A stretch of DNA of 64,000 nt from Phytopseudomonas argentinensis (GTDB lineage Bacteria > Pseudomonadota > Gammaproteobacteria > Pseudomonadales > Pseudomonadaceae): contig NZ_FORC01000003.1 in the NCBI RefSeq assembly GCF_900113905.1, forward strand, positions 434,001-498,000. Direction: 5' to 3'. The notes below the pieces were generated by a model. The model did not search any database. It saw nothing but the letters and a program-made list of their open reading frames with translations, and had not been told where the DNA came from. Every line of letters begins with the position of its first letter. Position 1 is the stretch's first letter. Made by a program: the position numbers and the translations under genes. Below, piece by piece: positions 55,217-63,594 of this stretch.

Positions 55217-56320
55217 TTACTCCCGGTGGTCGTGGGTCTGGGTGATACGCCCATGTTCCACGTGGAACATGGAAACCGGCGTATCCGTTTGCCAGCCATC
55301 GCTCAACAATTCATGGTCTACACAGGTGATAAATACCTGGCAGTTCAAATCTTCCAACAACCGGCACAACGCGCGGCGATGCTGCTCATCCAGTTCTGAC
55401 GGCAAGTCATCCACCAGATAGATGCATTGGCCGCGCTTGGCCTGATCAACCAAGTGCCCCTGGGCGATCCTCAAGGCGCACACAACTAGCTTCTGCTGGC
55501 CCCGCGACAGGATGTCTGCCGCGTTATGCGCTCCGAGCCTCAGCCTGAGATCCGCCCGCTGCGGTCCAGACTGGGTGTGCCCAATCTGCTGATCACGCAG
55601 CAGTGACGAGGTCAGCACTTCGCTCAGGGCTCGCTCTTTGTCCCATCCTCGGTAATAGCTCAGCGTCAGGCCGCTAAGTTCGACCAGCTCGCTGAGGGTA
55701 CGCTCGAAGACGGGCTTCAATTGCTGTATGTAGGATCGCCGATAACTGTCGATTTCATCACTGGCCAGGCATAACTCGCGATCCCAGGCCGCTTGCGAAA
55801 CGGCGTCAAGTGTACCACGGCGAAGCCACGAATTACGCTGCTTGAGGGCCTTCTGCAGGCGCTGCCAAGCCGGTAGAAAACGTGGTTCCACGTGGAACAC
55901 ACCCCAATCAAGGAACTGCCTGCGGACCTTCGGCGAACCCTCCAGCAGGCGAAAGCTGTCAGGGTTGATCAGCTGTAGGGGCAACGTTTCGGCAAGCTGC
56001 GCTGCACTTCGCGCGTTTTGCCCGTCGATGCGAATCTGGAACTCCCCCTGACGATCCCGGGACACGCCGAGGTTGCTCAGCCGACCGTCATTCAGTTGCA
56101 CTTGCCCGAACAACGTGCAGACCTGCTGCTCGTACTGGATCACCGGCAGCAGGCGAGCACTGCGAAAGGAGCGCGCCAGGCCCAGCAGATGAATGCCTTC
56201 GAGTACGCTGGTCTTGCCGCTGCCATTATCGCCATAGAGGATGTTGATGCGTGGCGAGGGCAGCAGGGTTGACGGCTCGAGATTGCGGACGGCGGTGAAA
56301 TTGATGCGGGTCAGGGACAT
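55217..56320 (-). CDS. recF: DNA replication and repair protein RecF
   Basis: A 367-residue ABC-type ATPase. Walker A is YGDNGSGKTSVLEGIHLLG, the signature region LSRGQQKLVVCALRIAQGHL and Walker B IYLVDDLPSELDEQHR follow in order. It loads RecA at gaps with RecO/RecR. Two perfect GTTCCACGTGGAAC parS-like sites lie inside the gene (55255-55268 and 55885-55898), the first encoding the C-terminal MFHVEHG. Confidence 0.97.
   Translation of the reverse strand: MSLTRINFTAVRNLEPSTLLPSPRINILYGDNGSGKTSVLEGIHLLGLARSFRSARLLPVIQYEQQVCTLFGQVQLNDGRLSNLGVSRDRQGEFQIRIDGQNARSAAQLAETLPLQLINPDSFRLLEGSPKVRRQFLDWGVFHVEPRFLPAWQRLQKALKQRNSWLRRGTLDAVSQAAWDRELCLASDEIDSYRRSYIQQLKPVFERTLSELVELSGLTLSYYRGWDKERALSEVLTSSLLRDQQIGHTQSGPQRADLRLRLGAHNAADILSRGQQKLVVCALRIAQGHLVDQAKRGQCIYLVDDLPSELDEQHRRALCRLLEDLNCQVFITCVDHELLSDGWQTDTPVSMFHVEHGRITQTHDHRE
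55251..55272. promoter_or_regulatory. parS site 1 (ParB binding), within recF
   Basis: TGTTCCACGTGGAACA at 55254-55269, the core of a 22-bp perfect palindrome. It matches the consensus parS palindrome TGTTNCACGTGNAACA. ParB loads here for origin segregation. It overlaps the codons for the end of recF. Confidence 0.88.
55884..55900. promoter_or_regulatory. parS site 2 (ParB binding), within recF
   Basis: GTTCCACGTGGAAC at 55885-55898, a perfect 14-bp palindrome identical to the core of the first site 630 bp away. It lies in the recF segment encoding VFHVEPRF. Confidence 0.85.
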
Positions 56321-56365
56321 GAACAGACCGGAAGAGAAGGGCAGCGATCAGGCCACCTGAAACGA

Positions 56366-56420
56366 AATCAGCCTTGGATGTTACGGATCAAAGCTGCATC
56401 CGAACATACCAAGGCTGATT
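56366..56420. other. Long hairpin/cruciform between recF and dnaN
   Basis: A perfect 12-bp outer stem (aatcagccttgg / ccaaggctgatt) encloses an inner imperfect stem (atgttacggat / atccgaacat) with a 10-nt loop. It lies in the 135-bp recF leader, where it could act as an attenuator or processing site between dnaN and recF, or form a cruciform in supercoiled DNA near the origin. Confidence 0.6.
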
Positions 56421-56455
56421 ATCTGACACTGGAAGCTGCCTTTCAGCAGCTTGAA

Positions 56456-57559
56456 TTACAGACGCATCGGCATGACGACGTAGGCAGAGTCGTCATTGTC
56501 GGCTTCCTGCACCAGCGCACTGCTGTTGGAGTCCGACAGAATCAGGCGCACCTGCTCGGTGGTCATCACGCCCAGTACGTCCAGCAGGTAGCTGACGTTG
56601 AAGCCGATCTCCAGGGAAGCACCGTTGTACTCCACGGCAATCTCTTCTTCCGCTTCTTCCTGCTCCGGATTGTTGGCCTGAATTTTCAGCAAGCCAGCAG
56701 CCAGTTGCAGGCGGATACCGCGGTACTTCTCGTTGGAGAGGATCGCAGTACGGCTGAAGGCTTCACGCAGGCCCTGACGATCGGCGACCACCAGCTTGTC
56801 GCCACCACGGGGCAGCACGCGTTCGTAATCCGGGAACTTGCCATCGACAAGCTTAGAGGTGAAGGTGAATTCACCGGTGGTGGCACGGATATGGTGCTGG
56901 CCGAGGACGATGGACACTTCACCGTCCTGTTCGGTCAACAGGCGAGCCAGTTCGAGAATCCCCTTGCGCGGCACGATGACCTGATGCTTGCCGTCCTGCT
57001 CGATGGCGGCTTCCATGGAACACATCGCCAGGCGATGGCCATCAGTAGCGACGGCCCGCAGGATACCGGTCTGCACTTCGAGCAGCATGCCGTTGAGGTA
57101 ATAGCGCACGTCTTGCTGAGCCATGGCAAAACTGGTGCGCTCAATCAGGCGACGCAGCTTGCTCTGCACCAGGCTGAAGGTCAGCGAGCCCGGACCTTCC
57201 TCGACGGTGGGGAAGTCATTGGCAGGCAGGGTGGACAGGGTGAAACGGCTGCGCCCGGCCTTGACCAGCAGCTTCTGCTCGTCGACACGAATATCGATCA
57301 ACGCATCGGCCGGCAGGCTCTTGCAGATGTCCATCAGCTTGCGCGCCGGCACGGTGATCTCGCCTGGCTCGGCGGCATCTTCCAGGGCCACGCGACCGAC
57401 CAGCTCGACCTCCAGGTCGGTACCGGTCAGCGACAGCTGCTGGCCTTCGACGACCAGCAGAACGTTGGACAGAACCGGCAAGGTCTGGCGGCGTTCCACG
57501 ACGCCGGCGACCAGTTGCAGGGGTTTCAACAGGGCTTCGCGTTGAATGGTGAAGTGCAT
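56456..57559 (-). CDS. dnaN: DNA polymerase III beta subunit (sliding clamp)
   Basis: A 367-residue clamp with three repeats of the clamp fold. Characteristic stretches are MHFTIQREALLKPLQLVAGVVERRQTLPVLSNVLL at the start (first residues), VPARKLMDICKSLP, FSRTAILSNEKYRGIRLQL and the C-terminal ALVQEADNDDSAYVVMPMRL, of which the last four residues MPMRL type are diagnostic. It lies 35 nt after dnaA and before recF. Confidence 0.98.
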   Translation of the reverse strand: MHFTIQREALLKPLQLVAGVVERRQTLPVLSNVLLVVEGQQLSLTGTDLEVELVGRVALEDAAEPGEITVPARKLMDICKSLPADALIDIRVDEQKLLVKAGRSRFTLSTLPANDFPTVEEGPGSLTFSLVQSKLRRLIERTSFAMAQQDVRYYLNGMLLEVQTGILRAVATDGHRLAMCSMEAAIEQDGKHQVIVPRKGILELARLLTEQDGEVSIVLGQHHIRATTGEFTFTSKLVDGKFPDYERVLPRGGDKLVVADRQGLREAFSRTAILSNEKYRGIRLQLAAGLLKIQANNPEQEEAEEEIAVEYNGASLEIGFNVSYLLDVLGVMTTEQVRLILSDSNSSALVQEADNDDSAYVVMPMRL

Positions 57560-57594
57560 GGTCTAGTCCCTTGCCTCGTGCATGGAGTTGCGTA

Positions 57595-59097
57595 TCAAGT
57601 GGTCAGTGTACGCAGCAGGTTCTTGTAATCCTCGCGGATGTCCGCATCGGATCCCCTAAGTTCAGCAATCTTACGACAGGCGTGCAACACAGTGGTGTGA
57701 TCGCGACCGCCGAAGGCCACACCGATTTCCGGCAGGCTGTGGTTGGTCAGTTCCTTGGACAAGGCCATGGCCACCTGACGCGGCCTGGCGATGGAACGCG
57801 AACGACGTTTGGACAACAGATCGGTGATCTTGATCTTGTAGTACTCGGCCGTGGTGCGCTGGATATTGTCGATGCTGACCAGCTTGTCCTGCAGGGCCAG
57901 CAGGTCCTTCAGCGATTCGCGGATCAGCTCGATGGTGATATCGCGGCCCATGAAGTGCGAGTGTGCGATCACCCGCTTCAAGGCACCTTCCAGCTCGCGC
58001 ACGTTGGAGCGAATACGTTGGGCGATGAAGAAGGCTGCATCGTGGGGCAGGTCCACCTTGGCCTGATCGGCCTTTTTCATCAGGATCGCCACGCGGGTTT
58101 CCAGCTCGGGCGGCTCGACCGCCACCGTCAGGCCCCAGCCGAAGCGCGACTTCAACCGCTCCTCCAGACCTTCGATTTCCTTGGGGTAGCGGTCGCTGGT
58201 GAGAATCACCTGCTGGCCACCCTCGAGCAGGGCATTGAAGGTATGGAAGAATTCCTCCTGGGAGCGCTCCTTCTTGGCGAAGAACTGGATGTCATCGATC
58301 AGCAGCGCGTCCACCGAACGGTAGAAACGCTTGAATTCGTTGATGGCATTGAGCTGCAGCGCCTTGACCATGTCGGCCACGAATCGCTCGGAATGCAGGT
58401 AGACGACCTTGGCATTGGGATTCTTGGCCAGCAGGTGGTTACCGACCGCGTGCATCAGGTGAGTCTTGCCGAGGCCGACGCCCCCATAAAGGAAGAGCGG
58501 GTTGTAGCCATGCTTGGGGTTGTCCGCCACCTGCCAGGCCGCGGCACGGGCCAGCTGGTTGGACTTGCCCTCGACGAAGTTGTCGAAGGTGAAGGTCCGG
58601 TTCAGGTAGCTGGTGTGCTTGAGGCCACCTTCTACCTGCACGTTGCGCTCGGTGCGCGCCGGCGCCACGCTGGACGCGGCGCCGGCCATGGAATCGAAGC
58701 TGGCCCGCGACGGCTCGGTCTGCACCGGCAGCTTGGGCGGCGGCGCACTGACCTGAGGCGTGGGGGCGACAGGGGGAGGCGCGGAGGGTGCCGGGCTGTT
58801 ATAGCTGGAAGCCGATGGCGAAGGCGTCAATACCGCACGCGGCGCCGAACTGCGACGGCTGCCGATCAGCAGCGAGATAGCCGGTACCAGGCCGGTCGCC
58901 CGCTCACCGAGCAGCTCGAGCATACGGCCCATGTACTTTTCATTGACCCAGTCGAGAACGAAGCGATTAGGGGCGTACACACGCAGCTCATCGCCTTCGG
59001 CTTCTACCTGTAGTGGACGGATCCAGGTGTTGAATTGCTGGGCAGGCAGTTCATCGCGAAGGAGTTCCACGCACTGCTGCCAAAGTTCCACGGACAC
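57595..59097 (-). CDS. dnaA: Chromosomal replication initiator protein DnaA
   Basis: A 500-residue initiator. Domain I begins ELWQQCVELLRDELPAQQFNTWI; domain II is a Pro/Ser-rich linker (about residues 90-170); the AAA+ domain III has Walker A LYGGVGLGKTHLM and Walker B LLIDDIQFF; domain IV has the DNA-binding signature GGRDHTTVLHA. The GTG at 59097 (MSVELW) has AGGGGA at correct spacing; an ATG at 59103 would place that sequence too close. It opens the origin at DnaA boxes immediately upstream. Confidence 0.96.
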   Translation of the reverse strand: MSVELWQQCVELLRDELPAQQFNTWIRPLQVEAEGDELRVYAPNRFVLDWVNEKYMGRMLELLGERATGLVPAISLLIGSRRSSAPRAVLTPSPSASSYNSPAPSAPPPVAPTPQVSAPPPKLPVQTEPSRASFDSMAGAASSVAPARTERNVQVEGGLKHTSYLNRTFTFDNFVEGKSNQLARAAAWQVADNPKHGYNPLFLYGGVGLGKTHLMHAVGNHLLAKNPNAKVVYLHSERFVADMVKALQLNAINEFKRFYRSVDALLIDDIQFFAKKERSQEEFFHTFNALLEGGQQVILTSDRYPKEIEGLEERLKSRFGWGLTVAVEPPELETRVAILMKKADQAKVDLPHDAAFFIAQRIRSNVRELEGALKRVIAHSHFMGRDITIELIRESLKDLLALQDKLVSIDNIQRTTAEYYKIKITDLLSKRRSRSIARPRQVAMALSKELTNHSLPEIGVAFGGRDHTTVLHACRKIAELRGSDADIREDYKNLLRTLTT

Positions 59098-59103
59098 GGA
59101 CAT

Positions 59104-59530
59104 CCCCTGATTGAAAACGCTGAGGCAAAAACAGCAGCTATTGTAGCCGCTAGCAGGGTAGTTATCCACATAGCTGAGCCAATCAGTACATGGTAAATCA
59201 AGGTGTTAGGCAATTTGCCACATGTCGGATAAGGACACTCTGAACGCTGTGGATAACGCTCCATAAGCCTGGTTGACAAGCCGGCGGATAAACCTCTGGA
59301 TATCCGCCCTGTGGATAAAGAGGCAATCAGTCCCCAGGGCTTGCCCAGCAAACCAACACCCGCCGCACCCTTTTCTGACAGACTTGCCATTCCCCACAGG
59401 CGGTACAGTGACTGCGCTCGGGGCAGTTATCCACAGAAAGCAGCCCATGCATCTATAAACACCATAACAAGCCTTTCTTAAAAGATTCTTTCCTTTATAT
59501 TTCTCTATCTGCAAAACAACTGGTTGGAAA
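59104..59530. other. Origin of replication oriC
   Basis: The dnaA-rpmH gap carries four perfect DnaA boxes: TTATCCACA at 59162-59170 and 59427-59435, and its complement TGTGGATAA at 59248-59256 and 59310-59318. Degenerate boxes include TTCCCCACA near 59390 and GGATAAAC near 59286. An AT-rich run (59450-59517, tataaacaccataacaa...cctttatatttctctatct) is a good duplex-unwinding candidate. Position between dnaA and rpmH is the known Pseudomonas origin. Confidence 0.95.
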
Positions 59531-59559
59531 TTGACCTGGCCTGCGGCTTTCTCTAGAAT
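59531..59559 (+). promoter_or_regulatory. Sigma-70 promoter of rpmH-rnpA
   Basis: TTGACC, a 17-nt spacer and TAGAAT give a near-consensus promoter 61 nt before the rpmH start, at the edge of oriC. Confidence 0.85.
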
Positions 59560-59619
59560 CGCCGGTCTCTTAAAACGGGGACCATTCCGGTCCGTTGTCG
59601 ACAACCAGGTAACCGCATC

Positions 59620-59754
59620 ATGAAACGCACTTTCCAACCCAGCACCATCAAACGCGCTCGTACCCACGGCTTCCGTGCTCGCATGGCTACCAAGAACGGC
59701 CGTGCCGTCCTGTCGCGTCGTCGCGCCAAGGGCCGTGCTCGCCTCGCAGTCTGA
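59620..59754 (+). CDS. rpmH: 50S ribosomal protein L34
   Basis: A 44-residue highly basic protein beginning MKRTFQPSTIKRARTHGFR and ending RRRAKGRARLAV, fully typical of L34. It is the first gene of the rpmH-rnpA-yidD-yidC-mnmE series and is followed 12 nt later by rnpA. Confidence 0.99.
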   Translation: MKRTFQPSTIKRARTHGFRARMATKNGRAVLSRRRAKGRARLAV

Positions 59755-59766
59755 TTTTCCAGTCTT

Positions 59767-60171
59767 GTGGTGAGTCGAGGCTTCGGCCGGGAAAAGCGCC
59801 TGCTCACACCCCGGCAATTCAAGGCAGTCTTCGACTCTCCCAGCGGCAAAGCGCCGGGCAAGAGTGTCCTGCTGCTTGCGCGCAACAACGAGCTTGATCA
59901 TCCACGCCTCGGTCTGGTGATCGGCAAGAAGAGCGTCAAGCTCGCCGTTGAGCGCAACCGCCTGAAACGCCAAATCCGCGAATCGTTCCGCCTCAACCAG
60001 GACAATCTGGTGGGCTGGGACATAGTGGTGGTCGCGCGTAAGGGCCTGGGTGATCTGCAGAACGCCGAGCTGGCTCAACAGTTCGGCAAGCTGTGGAAGC
60101 GCCTGGCTCGCAGCAAACCCGCCCAACAGGCCGATGCCCAGACCGGGGTGAACGACAATCCCCATGCGTAA
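59767..60171 (+). CDS. rnpA: Ribonuclease P protein component
   Basis: A 134-residue basic protein that helps the RNA subunit cut tRNA 5' leaders. LLTPRQFKAVFDSP, RLGLVIGKKSVKLAVERNRLKRQIRESFR (the RNR motif) and WDIVVVARKGL are diagnostic. The start is GTG at 59767, giving MVSRGF as in relatives. It overlaps yidD by 8 nt. Confidence 0.97.
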   Translation: MVSRGFGREKRLLTPRQFKAVFDSPSGKAPGKSVLLLARNNELDHPRLGLVIGKKSVKLAVERNRLKRQIRESFRLNQDNLVGWDIVVVARKGLGDLQNAELAQQFGKLWKRLARSKPAQQADAQTGVNDNPHA

Positions 60172-60409
60172 ACTGGTCCAAGCTCCAATCCGGTTTTACC
60201 AGTACGCCATCAGTCCGATGATGGCCAGTCATTGTCGTTTCTACCCCACTTGTTCCTGCTACGCGCTTGAAGCCATCGAAATCCATGGCGTCCTGCGTGG
60301 TGGCTGGCTGACCGTTCGTCGTCTGGGACGCTGCCACCCCTGGCATCCCGGAGGCTACGATCCGGTGCCCCTCGCGAAACACTCCCGTTCCTCTTCGATG
60401 GCCGAATAA
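60164..60409 (+). CDS. yidD: Membrane protein insertion efficiency factor
   Basis: An 81-residue amphipathic protein with the YidD pattern IRFYQYAISPM, CRFYPTCSCYALEAIEIHGVLRG and a cysteine-containing CHPWHPGGYDPVP. It assists YidC at the inner membrane. It is 2 nt before yidC and overlaps rnpA. Confidence 0.96.
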   Translation: MRKLVQAPIRFYQYAISPMMASHCRFYPTCSCYALEAIEIHGVLRGGWLTVRRLGRCHPWHPGGYDPVPLAKHSRSSSMAE

Positions 60410-60411
60410 TC

Positions 60412-62151
60412 ATGGATATCAAACGTACGATCCTGATCGTCGCCCTGGCAGTCGTGTCCTACATGATGGTTCTTCAATGGAACCAGGACTACGGCCAGGC
60501 CGCTCTGCCGAATCAGACCGCTTCGACCAGCAAACCCGCACCGAGCTTGCCGGAAACCGCTTCGGTGGCGAGCAATGACGACGTGCCGACTGCGAATGCC
60601 GACGGCGCCAATCCAAGTCCGGTGGAAACTATTGCGGTCAGCGACGAGCTGATTCAGGTCAAGACCGACGTCCTGGATCTGGCCATCGATCCACGTGGTG
60701 GCGACGTGGTGCGCCTGAGCCTGCCGCATTACCCGCGCCGCCAGGACCGCCCCGACGTGCCCTTCCAGCTGTTCGATAACGGCAACGAGCACCTGTACCT
60801 GGCGCAGAGCGGCCTTACCGGTGCCAATGGCCCGGACGCCCGCGCCAACGGTCGCCCGCTGTACAACAGCGAGCAGCGCGTCTATCAACTGGCCGACGGC
60901 CAGGACCAGCTGGTCGTCGACCTCACCTTCAGCGAAGGCGGCGTCAACTACATCAAGCGTTTCACCTTCAACCGCGGCCTGGAAACCAGCTGCTCGGCCA
61001 AGGAAGTGGAACAGAAGAAGACCGGCTGCATCACCGGCAAGGGCTACCAGATCGGCGTCACCTACCTGATCGACAACCAGAGCCCGAACGCCTGGACCGG
61101 TAACCTGTTCGCCCAGCTCAAGCGCGACAACAGCGGTGACCCGTCCTCCAGCACCGCCACCGGCACCGCCACTTACCTGGGTGCCGCGCTGTGGACCCCC
61201 GAGAAGCCCTACACCAAGGTGTCGATGAAAGACATCGACAAGCAGAGCCTCAAGGAAACCGTGCAGGGCGGCTGGGTTGCCTGGCTGCAGCACTACTTCG
61301 TGACCGCCTGGGTTCCCGCCAAGGATGACACCAACCTGGTGCAGACCCGCAAGGACAGCCAGGGCAACTACATCATCGGCTACACCGGCCCTGCGCTGAA
61401 CATTCCCGCCGGTGCCGAGGCCCAGACCAGCACCACGCTGTATGCCGGTCCGAAGATCCAGAAGGACCTCGCCGCGCTGTCGCCTGGCCTGGACAAGACC
61501 GTCGACTACGGCATTCTGTGGTTCCTCGCCGAGCCTATCTTCTGGCTGCTGGAACATATCCACAACCTGCTGGGTAACTGGGGCTTCTCGATCATCGTGC
61601 TGACGCTGATCATCAAGCTGGCCTTCTTCCCGCTGTCGGCTGCCAGCTACCGCTCCATGGCCCGTATGCGTGCCGTTTCGCCACGCCTGCAGGCGCTGAA
61701 GGAGCAGTACGGTGACGATCGCCAGAAGATGTCCCAGGCGATGATGGAGCTGTACAAGAAAGAGAAGATCAACCCGCTGGGCGGCTGCCTGCCGATCCTG
61801 GTGCAGATGCCGGTGTTCCTGGCCCTGTACTGGACCCTGCTGGAATCCGTGGAAATGCGCCAGGCGCCGTGGATCCTGTGGATCACCGACCTGTCGATCA
61901 AGGATCCGTACTTCATCCTGCCGATCATCATGGGCGCCACCATGTTCATCCAGCAGCAGCTCAACCCGACGCCGCCGGACCCCATGCAGGCGCGCGTGAT
62001 GAAGATGATGCCGATCATCTTCACCTTCTTCTTCCTGTGGTTCCCTGCTGGTCTGGTGCTGTACTGGGTGGTCAACAACGTCCTGTCCATCGCCCAGCAG
62101 TGGTACATTACCCGCAAGATCGAAGCCGCGAGCAAGCCTTCCGAGGCCTAA
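60412..62151 (+). CDS. yidC: Membrane protein insertase YidC
   Basis: A 579-residue inner-membrane protein: N-terminal helix (ILIVALAVVSYMMVLQW), a large periplasmic domain (residues about 50-360) and a C-terminal membrane domain with five helices, including LAEPIFWLLEHIHNLLGNWGFSIIVLTLIIKL and the conserved KMSQAMMELYKKEKINPLGGCLPILVQMPVF. The Gram-negative form has the extra periplasmic domain, as here. Confidence 0.98.
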   Translation: MDIKRTILIVALAVVSYMMVLQWNQDYGQAALPNQTASTSKPAPSLPETASVASNDDVPTANADGANPSPVETIAVSDELIQVKTDVLDLAIDPRGGDVVRLSLPHYPRRQDRPDVPFQLFDNGNEHLYLAQSGLTGANGPDARANGRPLYNSEQRVYQLADGQDQLVVDLTFSEGGVNYIKRFTFNRGLETSCSAKEVEQKKTGCITGKGYQIGVTYLIDNQSPNAWTGNLFAQLKRDNSGDPSSSTATGTATYLGAALWTPEKPYTKVSMKDIDKQSLKETVQGGWVAWLQHYFVTAWVPAKDDTNLVQTRKDSQGNYIIGYTGPALNIPAGAEAQTSTTLYAGPKIQKDLAALSPGLDKTVDYGILWFLAEPIFWLLEHIHNLLGNWGFSIIVLTLIIKLAFFPLSAASYRSMARMRAVSPRLQALKEQYGDDRQKMSQAMMELYKKEKINPLGGCLPILVQMPVFLALYWTLLESVEMRQAPWILWITDLSIKDPYFILPIIMGATMFIQQQLNPTPPDPMQARVMKMMPIIFTFFFLWFPAGLVLYWVVNNVLSIAQQWYITRKIEAASKPSEA

Positions 62152-62177
62152 GCCGTCGCGCTTCACCCGCTACATGA

Positions 62178-62200
62178 CAGACGCCCCCTCGTGGGGCGTT
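62178..62200 (+). terminator. Hairpin after yidC
   Basis: A stem acgcccc / ggggcgt with a short loop lies 25-50 nt after the yidC stop and just before the mnmE start. The T run is weak (TTCTG). Confidence 0.5.
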
Positions 62201-62226
62201 CTGCTATCCAGCGTCTGGAGAACCTT

Positions 62227-63594
62227 ATGTCCGCCCCCCGTGAAACTATCGCCGCCGTCGCCACCGCCCAGGGTCGTGGCGGGGTCGGCATCGTCAGAGT
62301 CTCCGGCCCGCGGGCAAGGATGATCGGCATCACCCTCAGTGGCATCGAGCCCAAACCGCGCCACGCCCACCATGGTGCCTGGCATGACGATGGCGGCGAA
62401 GTGATCGACGAAGGCCTGCTGCTGTTCTTTCCGGGGCCCCATTCGTTCACTGGCGAGGATGTGCTCGAGCTGCAGGGCCATGGGGGGCCGGTGGTGCTGG
62501 ACATGCTCCTGCGGCGCTGCCTGGAGCTTGGCGCACGCCAGGCACGCCCGGGCGAGTTCAGCGAGCGCGCCTTCCTCAATGACAAGCTCGACCTGGCCCA
62601 GGCCGAAGCGATTGCCGACCTGATCGAAGCCAGCTCGGCCGAGGCGGCGCGCAATGCCGTGCGCTCGCTGCAGGGTGAATTTTCACGGCGCGTGCATGAG
62701 CTGACCGAGCGACTGATCAGCCTGCGTATCTATGTGGAAGCGGCCATCGATTTCCCGGAAGAGGAAATCGACTTTCTCGCCGATGGTCATGTGCTGGGCC
62801 TGCTGGAAGGCGTGCGCGAACAGTTATCCACAGTATTGCGCGAGGCGGGGCAGGGCGCCCTGCTGCGCGATGGCATGACCGTGGTCATCGCCGGCCGGCC
62901 CAATGCCGGCAAATCAAGCTTGCTCAATGCCCTGGCAGGCCACGAGGCGGCCATTGTCACCGATATCGCCGGTACTACCCGCGACGTGCTGCGTGAATAT
63001 ATCCACATCGACGGCATGCCCCTGCACGTGGTCGACACCGCTGGCCTGCGCGACACCCAGGATCAAGTCGAACGAATTGGCGTGGAACGCGCGCTGAAGG
63101 CCATAAGCGAGGCCGATCGGGTATTGCTGGTGGTCGACTCGACGGCCCCGGAAGCAGCCGACCCCTTCGCATTGTGGCCAGAGTTTCTGCAGCAGCGTCC
63201 CGACCCTGCACGGGTCACGCTGATTCGCAACAAGGCGGATCTCTCTGCTGAGCCGGTGGCCTTGCACAGCACTGCCGATGGCCAGGCCACGCTGACACTC
63301 TCGGCCAGATCCAGCGAAGGGTTGGACCTGCTGCGCGAACACCTGAAGGCCTGCATGGGCTTCCAGCAAACCGCGGAGAGCGGCTTCAGCGCGCGCCGCC
63401 GCCACCTCGATGCGCTGCACCAGGCGCAACGCCACCTCGACCATGGCCATGCGCAACTTACCCTGGCCGGTGCCGGCGAGCTGCTTGCCGAGGACCTGCG
63501 CCAGGCTCAGCAAGCCCTGGGCGAGATCACCGGCGCGTTCAGCTCCGATGACTTGCTGGGGAGAATCTTCTCCAGCTTCTGCATCGGCAAATAA
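62227..63594 (+). CDS. mnmE: tRNA modification GTPase MnmE
   Basis: A 455-residue GTPase. The N-terminal formyl-THF-binding domain has IAAVATAQGRGGVGIVRVSGPRA, the G domain (about residues 215-380) has GRPNAGKSSLLNALAG, DIAGTTRD and DTAGLRD, and the C terminus is the diagnostic FCIGK. With MnmG it modifies wobble uridine. The ATG at 62227 is used. A DnaA box (TTATCCACA, 62824-62832) lies within the coding sequence. Confidence 0.98.
   Translation: MSAPRETIAAVATAQGRGGVGIVRVSGPRARMIGITLSGIEPKPRHAHHGAWHDDGGEVIDEGLLLFFPGPHSFTGEDVLELQGHGGPVVLDMLLRRCLELGARQARPGEFSERAFLNDKLDLAQAEAIADLIEASSAEAARNAVRSLQGEFSRRVHELTERLISLRIYVEAAIDFPEEEIDFLADGHVLGLLEGVREQLSTVLREAGQGALLRDGMTVVIAGRPNAGKSSLLNALAGHEAAIVTDIAGTTRDVLREYIHIDGMPLHVVDTAGLRDTQDQVERIGVERALKAISEADRVLLVVDSTAPEAADPFALWPEFLQQRPDPARVTLIRNKADLSAEPVALHSTADGQATLTLSARSSEGLDLLREHLKACMGFQQTAESGFSARRRHLDALHQAQRHLDHGHAQLTLAGAGELLAEDLRQAQQALGEITGAFSSDDLLGRIFSSFCIGK

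Noticed and set aside
60355..62166. Long open frame antisense to yidC
   Set aside because: Complement of yidC; composition typical of a shadow frame.
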